A stretch of 64,000 nucleotides of DNA from Microcyclospora pomicola. Its lineage: Eukaryota; Ascomycota; Dothideomycetes; Capnodiales. The notes under the pieces were generated by a model. The model did not search any database and was not told where the DNA came from. It saw only the letters and a program-made list of their open reading frames with translations. The position numbers and the translations under genes were made by a program. How positions within the stretch are numbered: the stretch's first letter is position 1; each line of letters starts with the position of its first letter. The stretch lies in assembly GCA_002786065.1 (NCBI GenBank), contig NHNY01000045.1, positions 1-64,000 of the forward strand, read 5' to 3'. Positions 21,085 to 35,404 of the stretch are shown piece after piece.

Positions 21085-22464
21085 GTAGCACGGCTTGCGT
21101 GCTTTGATGGGGTAGGGATTGGGGGTAGAATTTATAGTTTGGAAGTCTCGAGTCCTAGAGTTTCGAGTCTCAGAGGCTATTGCCTTAGAGTCTGGAGTCT
21201 ATAGTCGACTTGGGTCATCATAATCACGATAGAAGTCAATCAAAGCATGGATATGGCTCAATCAGGGTCAAGGCATGGTTGGTTCAGGATGATGGCAGGG
21301 CAGGGCAGGGCAGATGTAGGCGTAGACGTACATCTGAACCACAGATCCCGGGCGAACACACGCAGAAGCGGGGACGAGGATCTGCTGTGACAGTACGGTA
21401 GTCAACCTGGCCGCGAGATACCTACCTTAGTCAGAGTAGGCTAAGGTAGGCAAGTTGTGTTATCTCTCATTTTCAAATCTTGATCAAGGGAAGGGAGTCG
21501 GTACATATCGTGTCATGCATGGTAAAGCTGACTATATGTATCATTGCCTTTAGACTTCTTGTGTCTTTTCTCATCTTATGCTATTCCGTCTGTCCTATTC
21601 CATCCCATCCTGTCATGCTCATGTCTAGCTCTACCCTTCTCTACCCAGACCCGTTGGGCTTGCCGTGCGTTCTTCGATTTCGACACAACCGAACATATCA
21701 TGTCTCGACGAGCTGGATCCTTACGGTCTGCTACATCGTTCTGCTCGGCGAGGGAACTTCCAGCGCCTTCCTTCTGCGTGAGATCCGCAGTGGCATGATT
21801 TGGTGGTGATGGACAACGTATTGTGCCTTCCCTCGCTTGAGGGGGTGGATACATCATGTACACATTCGAGTCGATAGGGGCTTTAGAGCGGATGCAAGTG
21901 GCGGGTTTCATCCTCGGTCGTCCCGCGTGGCGAGTTGAAGTCAGGGAAATGGTCGATGCAAGCATGCAATCTTCCGATGCTGCTGTGTGCTCGTTTTTCG
22001 TCAAATGCAATGCACATGACCACTCATTTTTTGGAGCTCTGCAAATCCCGAAATGAATCCGTGCAGGCGGTTCTTTGTTTTCGTGGCGTGCGACACGGTC
22101 TTCGGGTGATCCTTCTGGACAACCGCTCGGCACTGCAAGACCTCTATTCACAAGCATATACAGTTTGCGGACCTCCTGACAAATCGAGAGCGAGCTGTTG
22201 CGAACAGGTCTGTACTACCCGGACTTGACATCGACAATGTCTGCTGCAGCATACCTTGCCACGCGGCTGTACAGTCGAGGTTGTGACAGGTTTATTGACC
22301 TGTTCAATGATAATTCACGAGACGAGCTTTGCGTGAAAAGTGCCTTGACATAGACAGCCCTGGCTTCAAGAGACACTGGCATCTGCGAGCTGTTTGTTGA
22401 TGGATCATGAGGCGGCAGCACGAACGCATAGGCCCGTATTGCTTCGACCTTGAGTACTTCCGTC
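21085..22464. other. Convergent intergenic region with short repeats
   Basis: About 1.4 kb between the stops of DPH7 and the lipocalin-like gene. Near 21140-21210 there is a run of degenerate gagtc/ctcgagt words, and at about 21298-21310 a ggcag repeat. Otherwise I see nothing beyond 3' regions. Confidence 0.45.
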
Positions 22465-23481
22465 TCAAGGCTCCCCAGGACCACTGATTTTGATCTGTGG
22501 GGTAGGCGGTGGTGGTACTCCATTCGCGTTATCCCTCATCCGTCTCCATCGCAGGACTGGATTCCGTTTGTCACCCTGCACAAACTTAGTCAGCACATCA
22601 ATTCTCGTGTTGAGTGTTCACGACTCTTCGTATCGTGAACCACAATTTCTGTCCGAACTTCTCGGCCAACTCACCTTGATCTCCGTAGGTTCTTCACTCC
22701 CCAACTCCAGTACCAAGCCGTCCGCATCTTCAATAAATTTATGCGTCCGGATCTGGATGTCCCCCAGCCAACCGGGCAGGTTGCACACCTGAAACGTATG
22801 CCGCAACACCTCTCTCCTGCCCTCGCCCTCATCGGTGATATAGAAGGGTCCGCTGTATGCGAAGAAGCGTTTCCCGGCTTCCGCCCACTGTGGCTCCTCT
22901 CCTTCCCCACGCTTGAAGCTCTGCTGTCCCGGGATGAGCATCTGCGCAGACATGTAGCCGTCGGTAGTGTACATGATGAAGCCGGTCACGTTCTTGGTCA
23001 TGGGATATGTCGGGCGTTGGATCGGGGATTGTGGGGTTGGATAGGCAATGTAGGATTCGAGTTTCCAGGCGCCAGCGAGTCGTTGTCGAAGCGGGATGCG
23101 AGATGGTTCGGGAGGTGGGGGTGTTTTGGGTAGGGTGTAGGGTTGTTCCTCCAACAGGTCATCGTAATTTGTTCTGCCGGCGTCTGCAACCGTGACTGTG
23201 ACATGACCGTTGGTCAGGCCATTGCCGTTGGATTGGTGGGATTTGAATGCGGAAGAGCCATTCGCCATGTCCTCTTTTCTGATCGTCGGGTTGATCTTGC
23301 TCTCGGCGACTGGCGAGGGCGGGGACGGAGAGCGGATTCTCCGGGGAGATGGGGAGACGGCAAGCTCAGGTGTGGAAACGGTCGTCTCTTGAGGTCGAGT
23401 CCGCGAGCGCGAGCGGGATTTGCGACGATGTGGCAGGGCTTTCGGGACTTGCAAGTACTGAGGCGTCATAGTGGTGAGCAT
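22465..23481 (-). CDS. Lipocalin-like domain protein
   Basis: Protein of 305 residues from two exons, 23481-22675 and 22575-22465. The start is the ATG at 23481; a second in-frame ATG lies 12 bases downstream. The first ~125 residues are basic, Ser/Pro-rich and disordered (RRKSRSRSRTRP). From about residue 135 the lipocalin-like fold begins (RLAGAWKLESY), with GFIMYTTDGYMSAQM, the RFFAYSGPF strand and VLRHTFQVCNLPGWLGD. The second exon supplies the conserved end GDKRNPVLRWRRM. Lipocalin-like (Lipocalin_5) domains are eight-stranded barrels; in fungi most are of unknown function and some take part in secondary metabolism. No such cluster is visible here. Confidence 0.85.
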
Positions 23482-25200
23482 CTCCGGTTCGGTGAGGCGC
23501 AAGGTGGTGCGGGCAGCATTGGAGTGGGAATGTTTGACTGCAGAGTTGGAGACGAGGATTGTGGCTCAGCGGAGGTACCGAGAGAGTCAGCGGTAGCAAG
23601 GCAGGCAAGGAATGGTTGATGTCAAGGATGAGAAGCGGTCCGAGTGGCAGCAGAGCATGAACTCGTTTGGTGGAGGTCCAATATCATTGTGCGAAGAGCG
23701 GGTGCGAAGAAGAACGAGGTAAAAGACGAATAAGAACAAGAATATGATACATGACGAGTTTAGGTTCGGAGGTGGCAGTTGACGAGAGGCGCGCACCACC
23801 GTTGGTCTAGGAGTGATTAGGAGGTGGTGCCGGACGTTGCATTCATGCGGTTCATCGTTTCGGCTCACGATGCCGTTTGACCGGGTGCTGTGTGTGTGAT
23901 CAGAGATGATGTTCAGCCTCTTAGATATGCACTCGACGCTTTTGGTGGCCGAGTGGAGCGAGTCGTAGTGAGCGGACCAGGTTGCCTAGCTCGGGTCAGG
24001 TCAGGTCAGGTCATGTCAGCCGCAAGGGAAATCGATAGTCAGCTGCAGAGCACAGCTGCATCGCCCTTCTCACACTACCGCTCTCCTACAATAGTCATTG
24101 TGACGACTATGAAGATTTCATGCCAGCGATCGTGACGAGGAGTGATGATTGCAATCAGAAATACAGGCCTAAGAGGCAAGCAGAACGCCGCCCGGGTTCG
24201 GGTGCGCATATCCGGCACACAAGACTCGCCCGGACTGCTCATCTACCCGGCCCAGGAACAAGGCCTCCAGTTGGGCTCATAGGATCACGATCGCCCATTG
24301 ATCAATGATTTCAGGCACAATAGCGTAAATCAGCGTGCGAGATGGTGTCCGATCATCGTTCTTAGCATCGCCAATCCGACCAAGCCGTTGCCCGTACCGG
24401 TGGAGGGTAGGAGAACTATGCGACAACATCCGAGGCCTGTTCGAATTCAATCCACACACACAACGAAAATACAAGTGGTGTTCTCTGCGGAAGACTCGTC
24501 AACGGCGAATCCATGAGATCAGCTTCAGCCCCGTTCTTTCTCCTGCTGAGTTTCAGCTGAGATGTTCCAACGCCAGCCGCCAAGCCGAGGACTTTGTGCG
24601 CTTGAACATGGTTTGCCCCTCCACATCCTTGTCCTCACCCGTCATCAATCCGCTATGAGCAGTCGATCGTGTCATGGTCGGAAGTCATGGCCCCGATTTA
24701 TCACCTGTCGTCCATATGAGCAATCAGTCTTCTGCTTGTCATGCCTCGATGATCTTGGGAACGAGGACCACTCAAGGATTGGCCTCTCTAGAAACACCCT
24801 ACGCCAGATTGCTGACGCTCCATCCGCGCGATTTCTGGCCTGACATTCTTTGACTCCGAGTGCATACGATCGATCATGATAAGATGTGCTACTTGTCATG
24901 CTGTGTGATATGCCTTCGTCTCGTACAGCATCATACATGCATTGGAAGAATCGCAAGATCAGATCTTGCTGCCAGGTCATCCACTCTTAGGCTATGGTTC
25001 TACCTACAAGCAACATGACAGCACACGTGGAGACTGATTACAAGACCCATCTGCATCACTAGGTTCATGATGATCGTAGGATCATCTATGCCCTGCAGAC
25101 CGATCCATGCCATCCATGGCTACGCATTACACGTATACAGGTCTGGTGGATACTGGATCAAGCTCCCCGCATGCAGCTCTGGTGGGGTGTGAGTATGAAG
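23482..25200. other. Intergenic, about 1.7 kb, no gene seen
   Basis: Between the lipocalin-like start and the THI4 leader. It contains a short tandem run of aggtc units (about 23994-24015). No frame resembling a family and no tRNA-like sequence was found by eye. Confidence 0.45.
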
Positions 25201-25402
25201 CTGTCTACTCAATATATCAACACCCTTATTTCTTATCGTTCATTCCTCTTCCTCTTTCTTCTTTCCGACAACGTGAACCTGCATCCAACTACCCATCAAG
25301 ACCATCAGAATCTCGTACAGCCCACGCAAGCGATTCCCCGCTGTGATTCCCATCCATCGAGTCACGAACTAACAAAACCCCTCAGATACCTCAACTCATC
25401 CG

Positions 25403-25730
25403 GTATGGCTCATGCCTACGCCATGATGCAGTTCCGATTCCATCCCGCGGTGGACTTGTCCAGAGACGATCAAGGTATATTGTCAAAACAGATGATGCAT
25501 GGCCGGTGGCTCTGTCGTGGCGATCTGACTGTTTCATCCACCCTGCGAGTCTCTTCCATAAGTGATCTGGCAGGAGATGAGACAGCAGGCCGTCCCGACA
25601 TTGTCCTGAGATTATACGGCTCGAACTTGATCTGGGCACCTCTGGTGACCCTCAGGATAATACCTGCGAAAGAATCATGCTCATCACAAGCACCCCTGCT
25701 TGCGTTGAGACACACCACTAACTCCCACAG
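25403..25730 (+). promoter_or_regulatory. THI4 5'-leader intron with alternative donors
   Basis: Leader intron that carries the TPP riboswitch. Candidate donors are GTATGG at 25403 and GTATAT at 25475; the acceptor is CCCACAG ending at 25730, with a CTAAC branch-like sequence 10 bases upstream. The far donor removes the upstream ATG at 25405. The near donor leaves it, and that frame then reads across the joint and ends at 25771, past the THI4 start. This is the layout known from Neurospora NMT1 and Aspergillus thiA. Donor use is inferred from sequence. Confidence 0.75.
25497..25680 (+). promoter_or_regulatory. TPP riboswitch aptamer
   Basis: Thiamin pyrophosphate aptamer in the THI4 leader. 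P1 pairs GCATG (25497-25501) with CATGC (25676-25680), the shared G at the P1/P2 border being flexible. P2 pairs GGCCG (25501-25505) with CGGCT (25617-25621). P3 is long and variable, as in fungi. The conserved CTGAGATTATACGG core begins at 25606, followed by GAACTTGATC and, after an insertion, ATAATACCTGCGAAAG. The pyrimidine-binding CUGAGA and the pyrophosphate-binding AUAAUACC-GCG are both intact. Known fungal copies control splicing of the leader intron. Unusual here is about 20 extra bases between P4 and P5. Confidence 0.92.
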
Positions 25731-25737
25731 TCACTGA

Positions 25738-28162
<2,425 letters not shown>

Positions 28163-30001
28163 TCACTTCGCCACACTTCGCTGCGCTCCGATTGCGCCAA
28201 ACCCATTCTCACCGCTCCCAGGAGACGACGCACCAAACTGAAGCTTATGATCCCAGGCACCACGACTTGTGGTGAAGTTCAACGGACCGCCACTCGACCG
28301 TGGGATAGCAACGGCGGTAGCGCCGACCACCTCGTCCATATCGAAGAGGTCTTGCTCTTCATCGATCTTGCTGACACTTGTGCTGCTTGCTCCGCGGTCG
28401 AGACTCGCGCGTGTGGTTTGGGAACCATTAGACAAAGAGCGGATCGGGACAGGTTTCCCAGTCGCGTGCTGGGATCGTACAGCATCCAGCTTCGTGCGCT
28501 GCAGTTCTTGAGTGAGGGCGCTCATACTGCTTTGTCGTGGCGGACTGCTGACTCCAGGAGACATGTCGCCGTTAGTCGTTTGTCGCTGGGACAACGAGTT
28601 CGAATAGGCGAAGCCGGAGTTACGCAAGGGAGATCCGACATGTCCAAAAGTGCCGAATCCTGGAAGTGTGCCGGTATATCGTGAAGGACTGTATCCGGTC
28701 GGGCTTCCTACTTGGCTGTGAGAGGGTGTGCCGTGACTTGAGATGGTCCTTCGCTGAGCCGCAAGGAACGCTGCTGGTGTCGAATCCTCTTCCAATCGTG
28801 TACGTGACTCGCGTCGTGAACGTCCCTCAGGGATCAGATCACGCAGACTTGCGGGGAGAAGATCTTCTTCCCGATCCGTGTGGTCTTCGTCATCATCATC
28901 ATCCGAGTATTCGAAAGCCTGTGTTGGCAAGCGCGTGCCAAGACTAGCTGAGACCATTCCCCTCGGTGCACGGAGTCGTTCCGAGTGAAGTGGTCGCTTA
29001 GCAAATGTGAACGGCTCATCTGTACCGCTGGGAGGGGAGGAACCCATGCTGGCTATCATTCCATCCATGCCCGGGTTGCCAAAGGCGGAATGGTGGAGAT
29101 CGCGCAGCGCTGTATTTCCCAGCTGTGACTTTTGCGGAAGTGATGAAGGCGGCGAGTCCAGACCAAATCTGACAGGAACAGACGATGCAAAAGGCCCATT
29201 TCTCGCGGCCATTGAGATTCCATTGCTATCGAATGAGTTCGGCAGCGGTACATCCAGTACTGAAAGCCCTTTCCGTGTTGGCGAAGCAGCAAATATGTCG
29301 TGTTGATTTGGTGAGCCATACTTTGGGGATGTCGAGTTGTATGCCATATCGATGGATGGGATATCGTGACCATTCCTCGTGCCGAAAGGATAACCCTCGC
29401 CATATTCTGCACCTTCGCCTCCATTCTGTCTTGCCTCGAGTGCATGAGCTTGCATGCTCAACAACCCTGGAGGTGGCTGGCTGTACTCGCCCGAGTGAAC
29501 CTGTCCACCATTTGTGTATCCTTGCTGTGAGTACTGCGGAGGTAGCATCCGATTCACCACCATACCGTCTGTTGTGATGTGAAGCAGTGCGCACTTCCTG
29601 CCGAACTTGCAGCCACCCTTTGCGAAATACTTGCACGGCGTTGGGCGTGTTGTAGACTCGATGTCGTGCGAGAAAGGGCAGGTCTGACCAGCTTGACACT
29701 GGCCTTGGAGAAAGAACTTGCAGGGAACATGTTGAGTATCTGGAGGATATCATTAGCAGCCGAACATGTCCCATATCCTAATATTCTCCAACTCACTCTT
29801 GCTTTTGGGCGGACTTCTGGCTGCTAGCCCGCCTGGACCCGCTCTTTGCGCTGAAGCTCCTCCTACCGGTAACGCCGCGGTCCGGCTTTGACCTGGAGGC
29901 ATCCTCGAGTCCGCAACGCCAGCAATCGAATGTCTTTGGTGGTGTGTAGAGGCTTTGGCGCTTCGAGGAGCTGGTTGTTGATTGTAGGATTGCCCGTTCA
30001 T
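28163..30001 (-). CDS. CCCH zinc-finger protein (Lee1/Cps3-like)
   Basis: Protein of 593 residues from two exons, 30001-29797 and 29739-28163. The joint produces NTQHVPCKFFLQGQCQAGQ, which starts two adjacent zinc fingers of the form C-x7-C-x5-C-x3-H (C75/C83/C89/H93 and C104/C112/C118/H122). Such pairs bind RNA. The arrangement, two fingers near the N-terminus with a long Ser/Pro/Gly-rich disordered rest, matches yeast Lee1 and fission yeast Cps3. The tail has acidic DDDDDEDHTDREED and low-complexity regions. Likely a post-transcriptional regulator; targets unknown. Divergent from the Ser/Thr-rich gene. Confidence 0.85.
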
Positions 30002-31567
30002 CGTGTCGCGTGCGGCGGGGTAAAGGCACACTAAAGGTGGGAGATTGTGATATTGGCAAGATTATCGCGAGTGAAACTTCAAGACAGGCAGCTGAGTTGC
30101 TTTGTAGGTGGAAAACGTGCAAAGAATCCACTCCAAGTCCCCGACACCAGCACGAAGCAGCGTAGAAGTAGCAAATGCGGTGTCTGAGAGACTGAAATGA
30201 GGACGAATATCAAGGCCGACGATAAGCTTGATTAGATCAGCAATCGCGAGAGTCTTGACCCGTTTGAGCTTCTTTGGAGCGATAGGAATTCTGATGACAA
30301 GGTGGAAGAAAAAGATGACCAAGTGAAGATGCGAATGACTGCAATAAAAAGAGTGCTCGTGAGTAATAAGGAGAAGGCTGATGCTGTTCACATGATGCGA
30401 AAGATGAGGCAACATCAGGCGCAGCCAGCCAGGTAAGTGTCATGTCAGGCTGAGAGGCAAGCAGACCGCACGTTACATGTCCCGGTATCCTCGACGGCAT
30501 CAATTGTGTGATATGAGCAGTAACACCTCCCATATGTGAGTTACTTCAGAAAATGGCGAGGTGGAAGAACGGTCCTCGTATTGAAACCAATAGCTTACGC
30601 TGACAGATTCAACTCATAGCTGTCCGATTCTGTCCATCATTCAAGCAGCCTGGCTCTTACACTCGTCCGATGACAGTCCGTCTGTGAATGGGCGCGCTCG
30701 TACATCACATCTGCAGCTTTCTCCGGTCCTCGGGGCTTCTCCTAATGGCATTGACCATCGGGTGTCACCCGTTGGTGTGGCACAATGCCATGTCTGGCTT
30801 CCAGTTTGTCGACTTTCTTCTTGAGATGCTGCTCAAAATGTAACGGACCTAGACTGCTGCAATCCTGAATCGCATACCAACAGAAGTGTCTAGGCCTGTT
30901 CCTGAGGAGTCTCCACACAGCAGGTCAATTGTTGACCGTCCAGTACTTGTGCTTTCACAGCCAAGCTCTTGGGCAGGGAGTTACATTCTGCTAGGAAGAT
31001 ACGAGTGCCAGTGCTACAGGACACTGCAGTCTCCGTTGATGTTCTTCTCCGGCCAGTAGCGCGTGGTTGTGCCTCCAACCTGGATCCAGTAAGTCCTTAC
31101 CTGCCAGCCACGGAAAGGATTGCCTGGTGCAGATAGTTGGTCGTCTCGTGGTACTGCAATTTGCTGCACATGTCCGCGCGCCCTGTCGATCTCATAAGAG
31201 CGGTCCGACCTCACTTTTGGAATTGGGTGAATTGGTTGAGTGTCGTAGTGGCGACTCGAGATGACTTTCACATGTGAGTCCCTGGGTGCTGTTGTTGTTG
31301 CTGTTGCTGTTGCTGTGCCTGCTCCACCACCACCACCTCCTTTGTCAGGTGACACAAACTTTCACCGCGCACGCGTCTATCGCTTCAATCCTCGCTGCCC
31401 CCTTCCTCGTCTCTTCCTCTTCTTCCTGCTCCATCGACTACAGTCTCTGTATTCGTTCACCTCACCTTCGTTTGTTCGTACCCACCGTCCTTACCACCAC
31501 CTTCATCCACGTTCGATCTTCATCCGCCAAACCCCCCATTACCATCACCGATCTCCTCGACGATCCC
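30002..31567. other. Divergent intergenic region, 1.6 kb
   Basis: Holds the promoters of the CCCH gene and the Ser/Thr-rich secreted protein. From about 31285 to 31350 there is a (tgctgt)n/(caccac)n simple stretch, followed by a C/T-rich leader up to the start at 31568. No gene seen. Confidence 0.5.
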
Positions 31568-34500
31568 ATGAAGATGAAGCCGCACGTTTTCGCCACCATG
31601 GCGTTCGCCGCGTTGCTGTCAACTGCAACTGCTCAGTCGTAAGTCTTTCCATGCTTGCCTCGGCCCTCCTCCCATCACTGTTGCCATCACATCCATCACC
31701 TCCTGGCTTGTGACGATTCCGGACTTTCGGCCGCCATATCGACGATACTCAGACTGGCTACCTACACAGCCTCCATACAGCAGATGGAGCGTTCGAACAC
31801 GAGCAGGCGTCTGTACATACCATTTCACACAGTATAGCTCGTTGGCCGCTCACAGCTATGGCTCGCAAGAACAAGTGTGGAAGACGCCAACGGAGCAGAC
31901 TGTCAAGCGACCGCCACCGGTCACAAGCTGTCTCGGATCGTGTTCCAGAAGAAGAAGAGGATGGGGACTTTGCAAGACCCGCCCCGCCTTCGCCACCTCA
32001 ACCAAGGACCAAATCGACGTTCTTGGACAGCGTTGCCCCATGGCTGTACACCATTCAAGACAAGTTGATCGCCAAATCCGTCCCAGCGCGATCAGATGCG
32101 AGAGCAAGTGGCAACAACAATATACAGGCCTCGACGCCCCGCCGTGTACCGATATCACTATGGTCTCGTTGTGATCGTGCATTGTTCGGATAGGTTCCTG
32201 GGCGCCGCAAAGTCTACAACCTCTTATCATGCCTGCACTTACTCATTCTCTTGCTTCTCGTTGTCGGACCCTTGTACACCCTGATCGAATACTTACTTCT
32301 AGCTACTAGAGCTTCGGCATGCACTCCATCTACCGTCTACATCCCGGTCACTTCAGTCTCCACGGTGACGACTTGTCCGACTCCTGTGGCTCCCGTTCAC
32401 TCGTACGGCTTGACATCGACCGTCACAGTGACCAGCACCTCTACCTTCACCAATTACCTCACCACCACAGTCTCTCCAGACATTAGTGCTGCAGCTGTGT
32501 CGACGTCTTCTGGCGGTCCTGCCTACTACTACTCCGTCGTTTCGGGAACCACAAGCTGGCTCAACGGGATCAGCCCAAGCAGTGGCCAGGCTCTCACAAC
32601 TGCGACCACTTCGATCATCGTCATGCCGTTGTCTACGGTCACAGACACTACCATTCACCTGACGTCTACCCGGACATTGACACAGACAGTTACTGCTCCG
32701 GGGTATACATCGACGATCTACAGCTTCGCTCCCGTAGACCTCACCACTACTTCCTATAGCACGATCTTCACAACCATCTCGGTATATGAAGCTACTACAG
32801 TTTCAACTCGTCGATCTTCGTTTCCCAGCATCGGAGGCGGTGGTTGGAACACGACAAGCGTGTTCAGCGCCATGAGGTCTACAGGGTCGATGGTCAATGC
32901 TCCAGGTCAAACTGCTACCGTGACTGGTATCGTCTACTGGGGTTCTGGCTCGCAGACGACGTCCACGAGTACTCGCTTCATCACCACGACGCTCCATGAG
33001 ACTCGGACCACGACTCTGTGGACGGACAGCTCTACAGCCACAGTCAATCCGGCTAGCTCTGCCGAGACTTCATCCTCCGTGCAGACATCTGCTGCTCCCT
33101 CGACCTTTGCAACCTTATACCCTGGCACAGGTGGAATCTCTTCGAACTCCGTAGCGCCGGCGTCGGGGTCGAACCCAGCAATCAGCTCTGCATTCATTGT
33201 TGTTAGCCCTACAGATTATGCTGCTGCAGACACGAGCGAGAGTGTGGGTTACGGGTCTACGGTCACCGTGGATGGTATCAACGTCCCAGGTCCTATGACA
33301 TCTAGTCTTTCTGATCCTGCCCTCCCCACCCCGACCGCACTCTCCATTGTGCCATTCAACAACACAACTTCCGCTTCTCCGACCTATGGCATCCCAAGTG
33401 CTTTCCCAACCAATGGCTCGACCAATGTGTCCAGCCTGTCTGTGTCGGAGAGTTCAAACGCGCCAATCACTATTGCAGGCACTATCACCTCCTCGTCTAG
33501 TGTTGCAACGATTGGTGCAGCCGGGTTGGGTATTGGATCTTCCAACGCATCCTTGACGGGCTACTCCACGCCCGCGGTCATGTCTGTAGTGTCAGGCAGC
33601 TTTCCTATCTCGACTGGGGAATCAGCAAGCCTGCCCGCTAGTGATGCCCTTCCTGAGACGGCTGGGCCATCCAGCTTCTCTACAGTCAAGCAGAACACTA
33701 CCAACTCCAATTTCATGACGGCAGCAACCTCCATTCTGACCTCCACTGAGTTGGACTCACCACAGAGTTTGCCTACCTCCAGCTCTCTGGTAAGGTCGAC
33801 TCCTTCCAACTCGACTGTCTTGTCAACAACGATCTCGAGTGCTCGATCGCAGAGCTCACTGCCTGCGAACTCATCGCAAGCTGCGAGCACTGGATCTCTT
33901 ACGACTTCGAGCGTCAGCGCATCATTACCATTCCCACCGGCGTCTGCATCAGCTCAGCCATCGTCTTGCGGCGAGTCTGGAGCATTCACGCTGACGTTCG
34001 ACAATTTACCGAACTTCAACCCCACGAATCAGAACAACACGGACATTACTCAGGCGCCACCAATCCCCAACCCCTACAACCATCTCACTTTCAGTGATGG
34101 CTACATTTACGCTCCCCAGCCAAACGAATCCTACACGCCACGTTCTGCTCCCCATTTAGCTATTTTCTTGGCTGATGGGCGTGGCAGAACCACCAGCATA
34201 ATGCCGGATGGCGAGATCGCTGATGGCCCATACGAATCAAGCTCCGCGTTCTGGTTCGATGCCGACAGTGCCTGGTTGGGCTGTGACAATGTCGGCCCGC
34301 AAGACTGCACGATAGTCATGAACGGCTACACTTGGGATGCCGTCGTAGGCGACGAGGTTCTTTCCTACACGCAAAACACCACGATCCCTGCTTGTAGAAG
34401 CGTAGCCAACTGTGCACTTCAGCAGCGCACCTTCCCAACTTCATTTGCTGGTTTGACCGGACTTCAGATGCAAGCATACGTTGGCAGTGAGTCGCGCATG

Positions 34501-34581
34501 CTCTTCCTCGACGATCTGGCACTGTCATGGACGAACAACACCTGCGAGGCTGGCTTGATCAGGCAGACTCACCGTCGCTAA
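31568..34581 (+). CDS. Secreted Ser/Thr-rich protein with C-terminal DUF7371-like domain
   Basis: Surface protein of about 780 residues in a two-exon model: 31568-31638 and 32310-34581. The first exon encodes only the signal peptide (MKMKPHVFATMAFAALLSTA). The joint TC/A gives TAQSASACTPSTVYIPV in frame. The body is very rich in Ser and Thr with repeated TVT/STS words, as in heavily O-glycosylated wall proteins. The C-terminal ~200 residues are ordered: CGESGAFTLTFDNLPNF, DITQAPPIPNPYNHLTFSDG, ADSAWLGCDN, MLFLDDLALSW. This fits a domain common on fungal secreted proteins (DUF7371, from memory). The 671-nt intron is ten times the local norm, so extra exons may be hidden in it. No GPI tail. Confidence 0.75.
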
Positions 34582-35404
34582 GCTGCGTACGATGTATGTT
34601 GACCGCGAACACTCTCAACCATTGCTGTCGCGCAAGCGATGTGACTCCTGGAGTCTGTGCGATTTTGAATTCCGGGCGAAGGAGAAATGAGCTTTTCTAT
34701 GTATGATACCAGCAATCCAATGTTGCATTTTCCTTTTGTTACTTCGTAGCTTCTCTCTGAATGATAAGAAGCCGTACTACTCAACGCTTCCATGTCTTCT
34801 CGCAGGTACGCGATGTATCAAATGACATGTTCACCGGATCGCCCCAAATGTTTGCTGGCGATGCCCGAGTTGTATCGCCTTTGTTCGCCCTACCACTGTC
34901 CGCTATCAACTCATGGATATCGACATAACCATACATCCACATCCTACATCTCTCATAGTAATCACAAGGTAGCTCGCCAACCCGAGCGCGAATCTGTCCT
35001 CGCCATGACCAAGCGCCTATGTAGTAGCCAGAAGATCCCACTAGCCACTCAACGAGCTAACCATCTCCTGTTCAAGTCCCAAAGTGTCCCCATTCCGGAC
35101 CACCGGTGTCGTTGCTCGTAGGTGGGCGGATGAGGACAGGAATGGAGCGAGGGACTTCTTCAGGCTGACTGCGGTCTCTCTCTCGCTCATCCTTTCTTCT
35201 ACACCTTGTGCTCCTTGTAGGACAGTCGCTTGGGGTTATCTTTTGTCCTTGGGGACTCCGTCCTCTAACGAGGAAGAGAGGCGATTTCATCGTCGTCATT
35301 TGCTTGACTGCAGGCTTTTGGGAAAATCGCATTTGATTTACTGACCTGCGTCTCGGTCGGTCTGAGGATATTTACTGATCGCACGTTGACCACGAGGAGT
35401 GGCG
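34582..35404. other. Intergenic, no gene seen
   Basis: About 820 bases between the Ser/Thr-rich gene and the disordered-protein gene, both on the plus strand. Nothing recognised. Confidence 0.45.
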
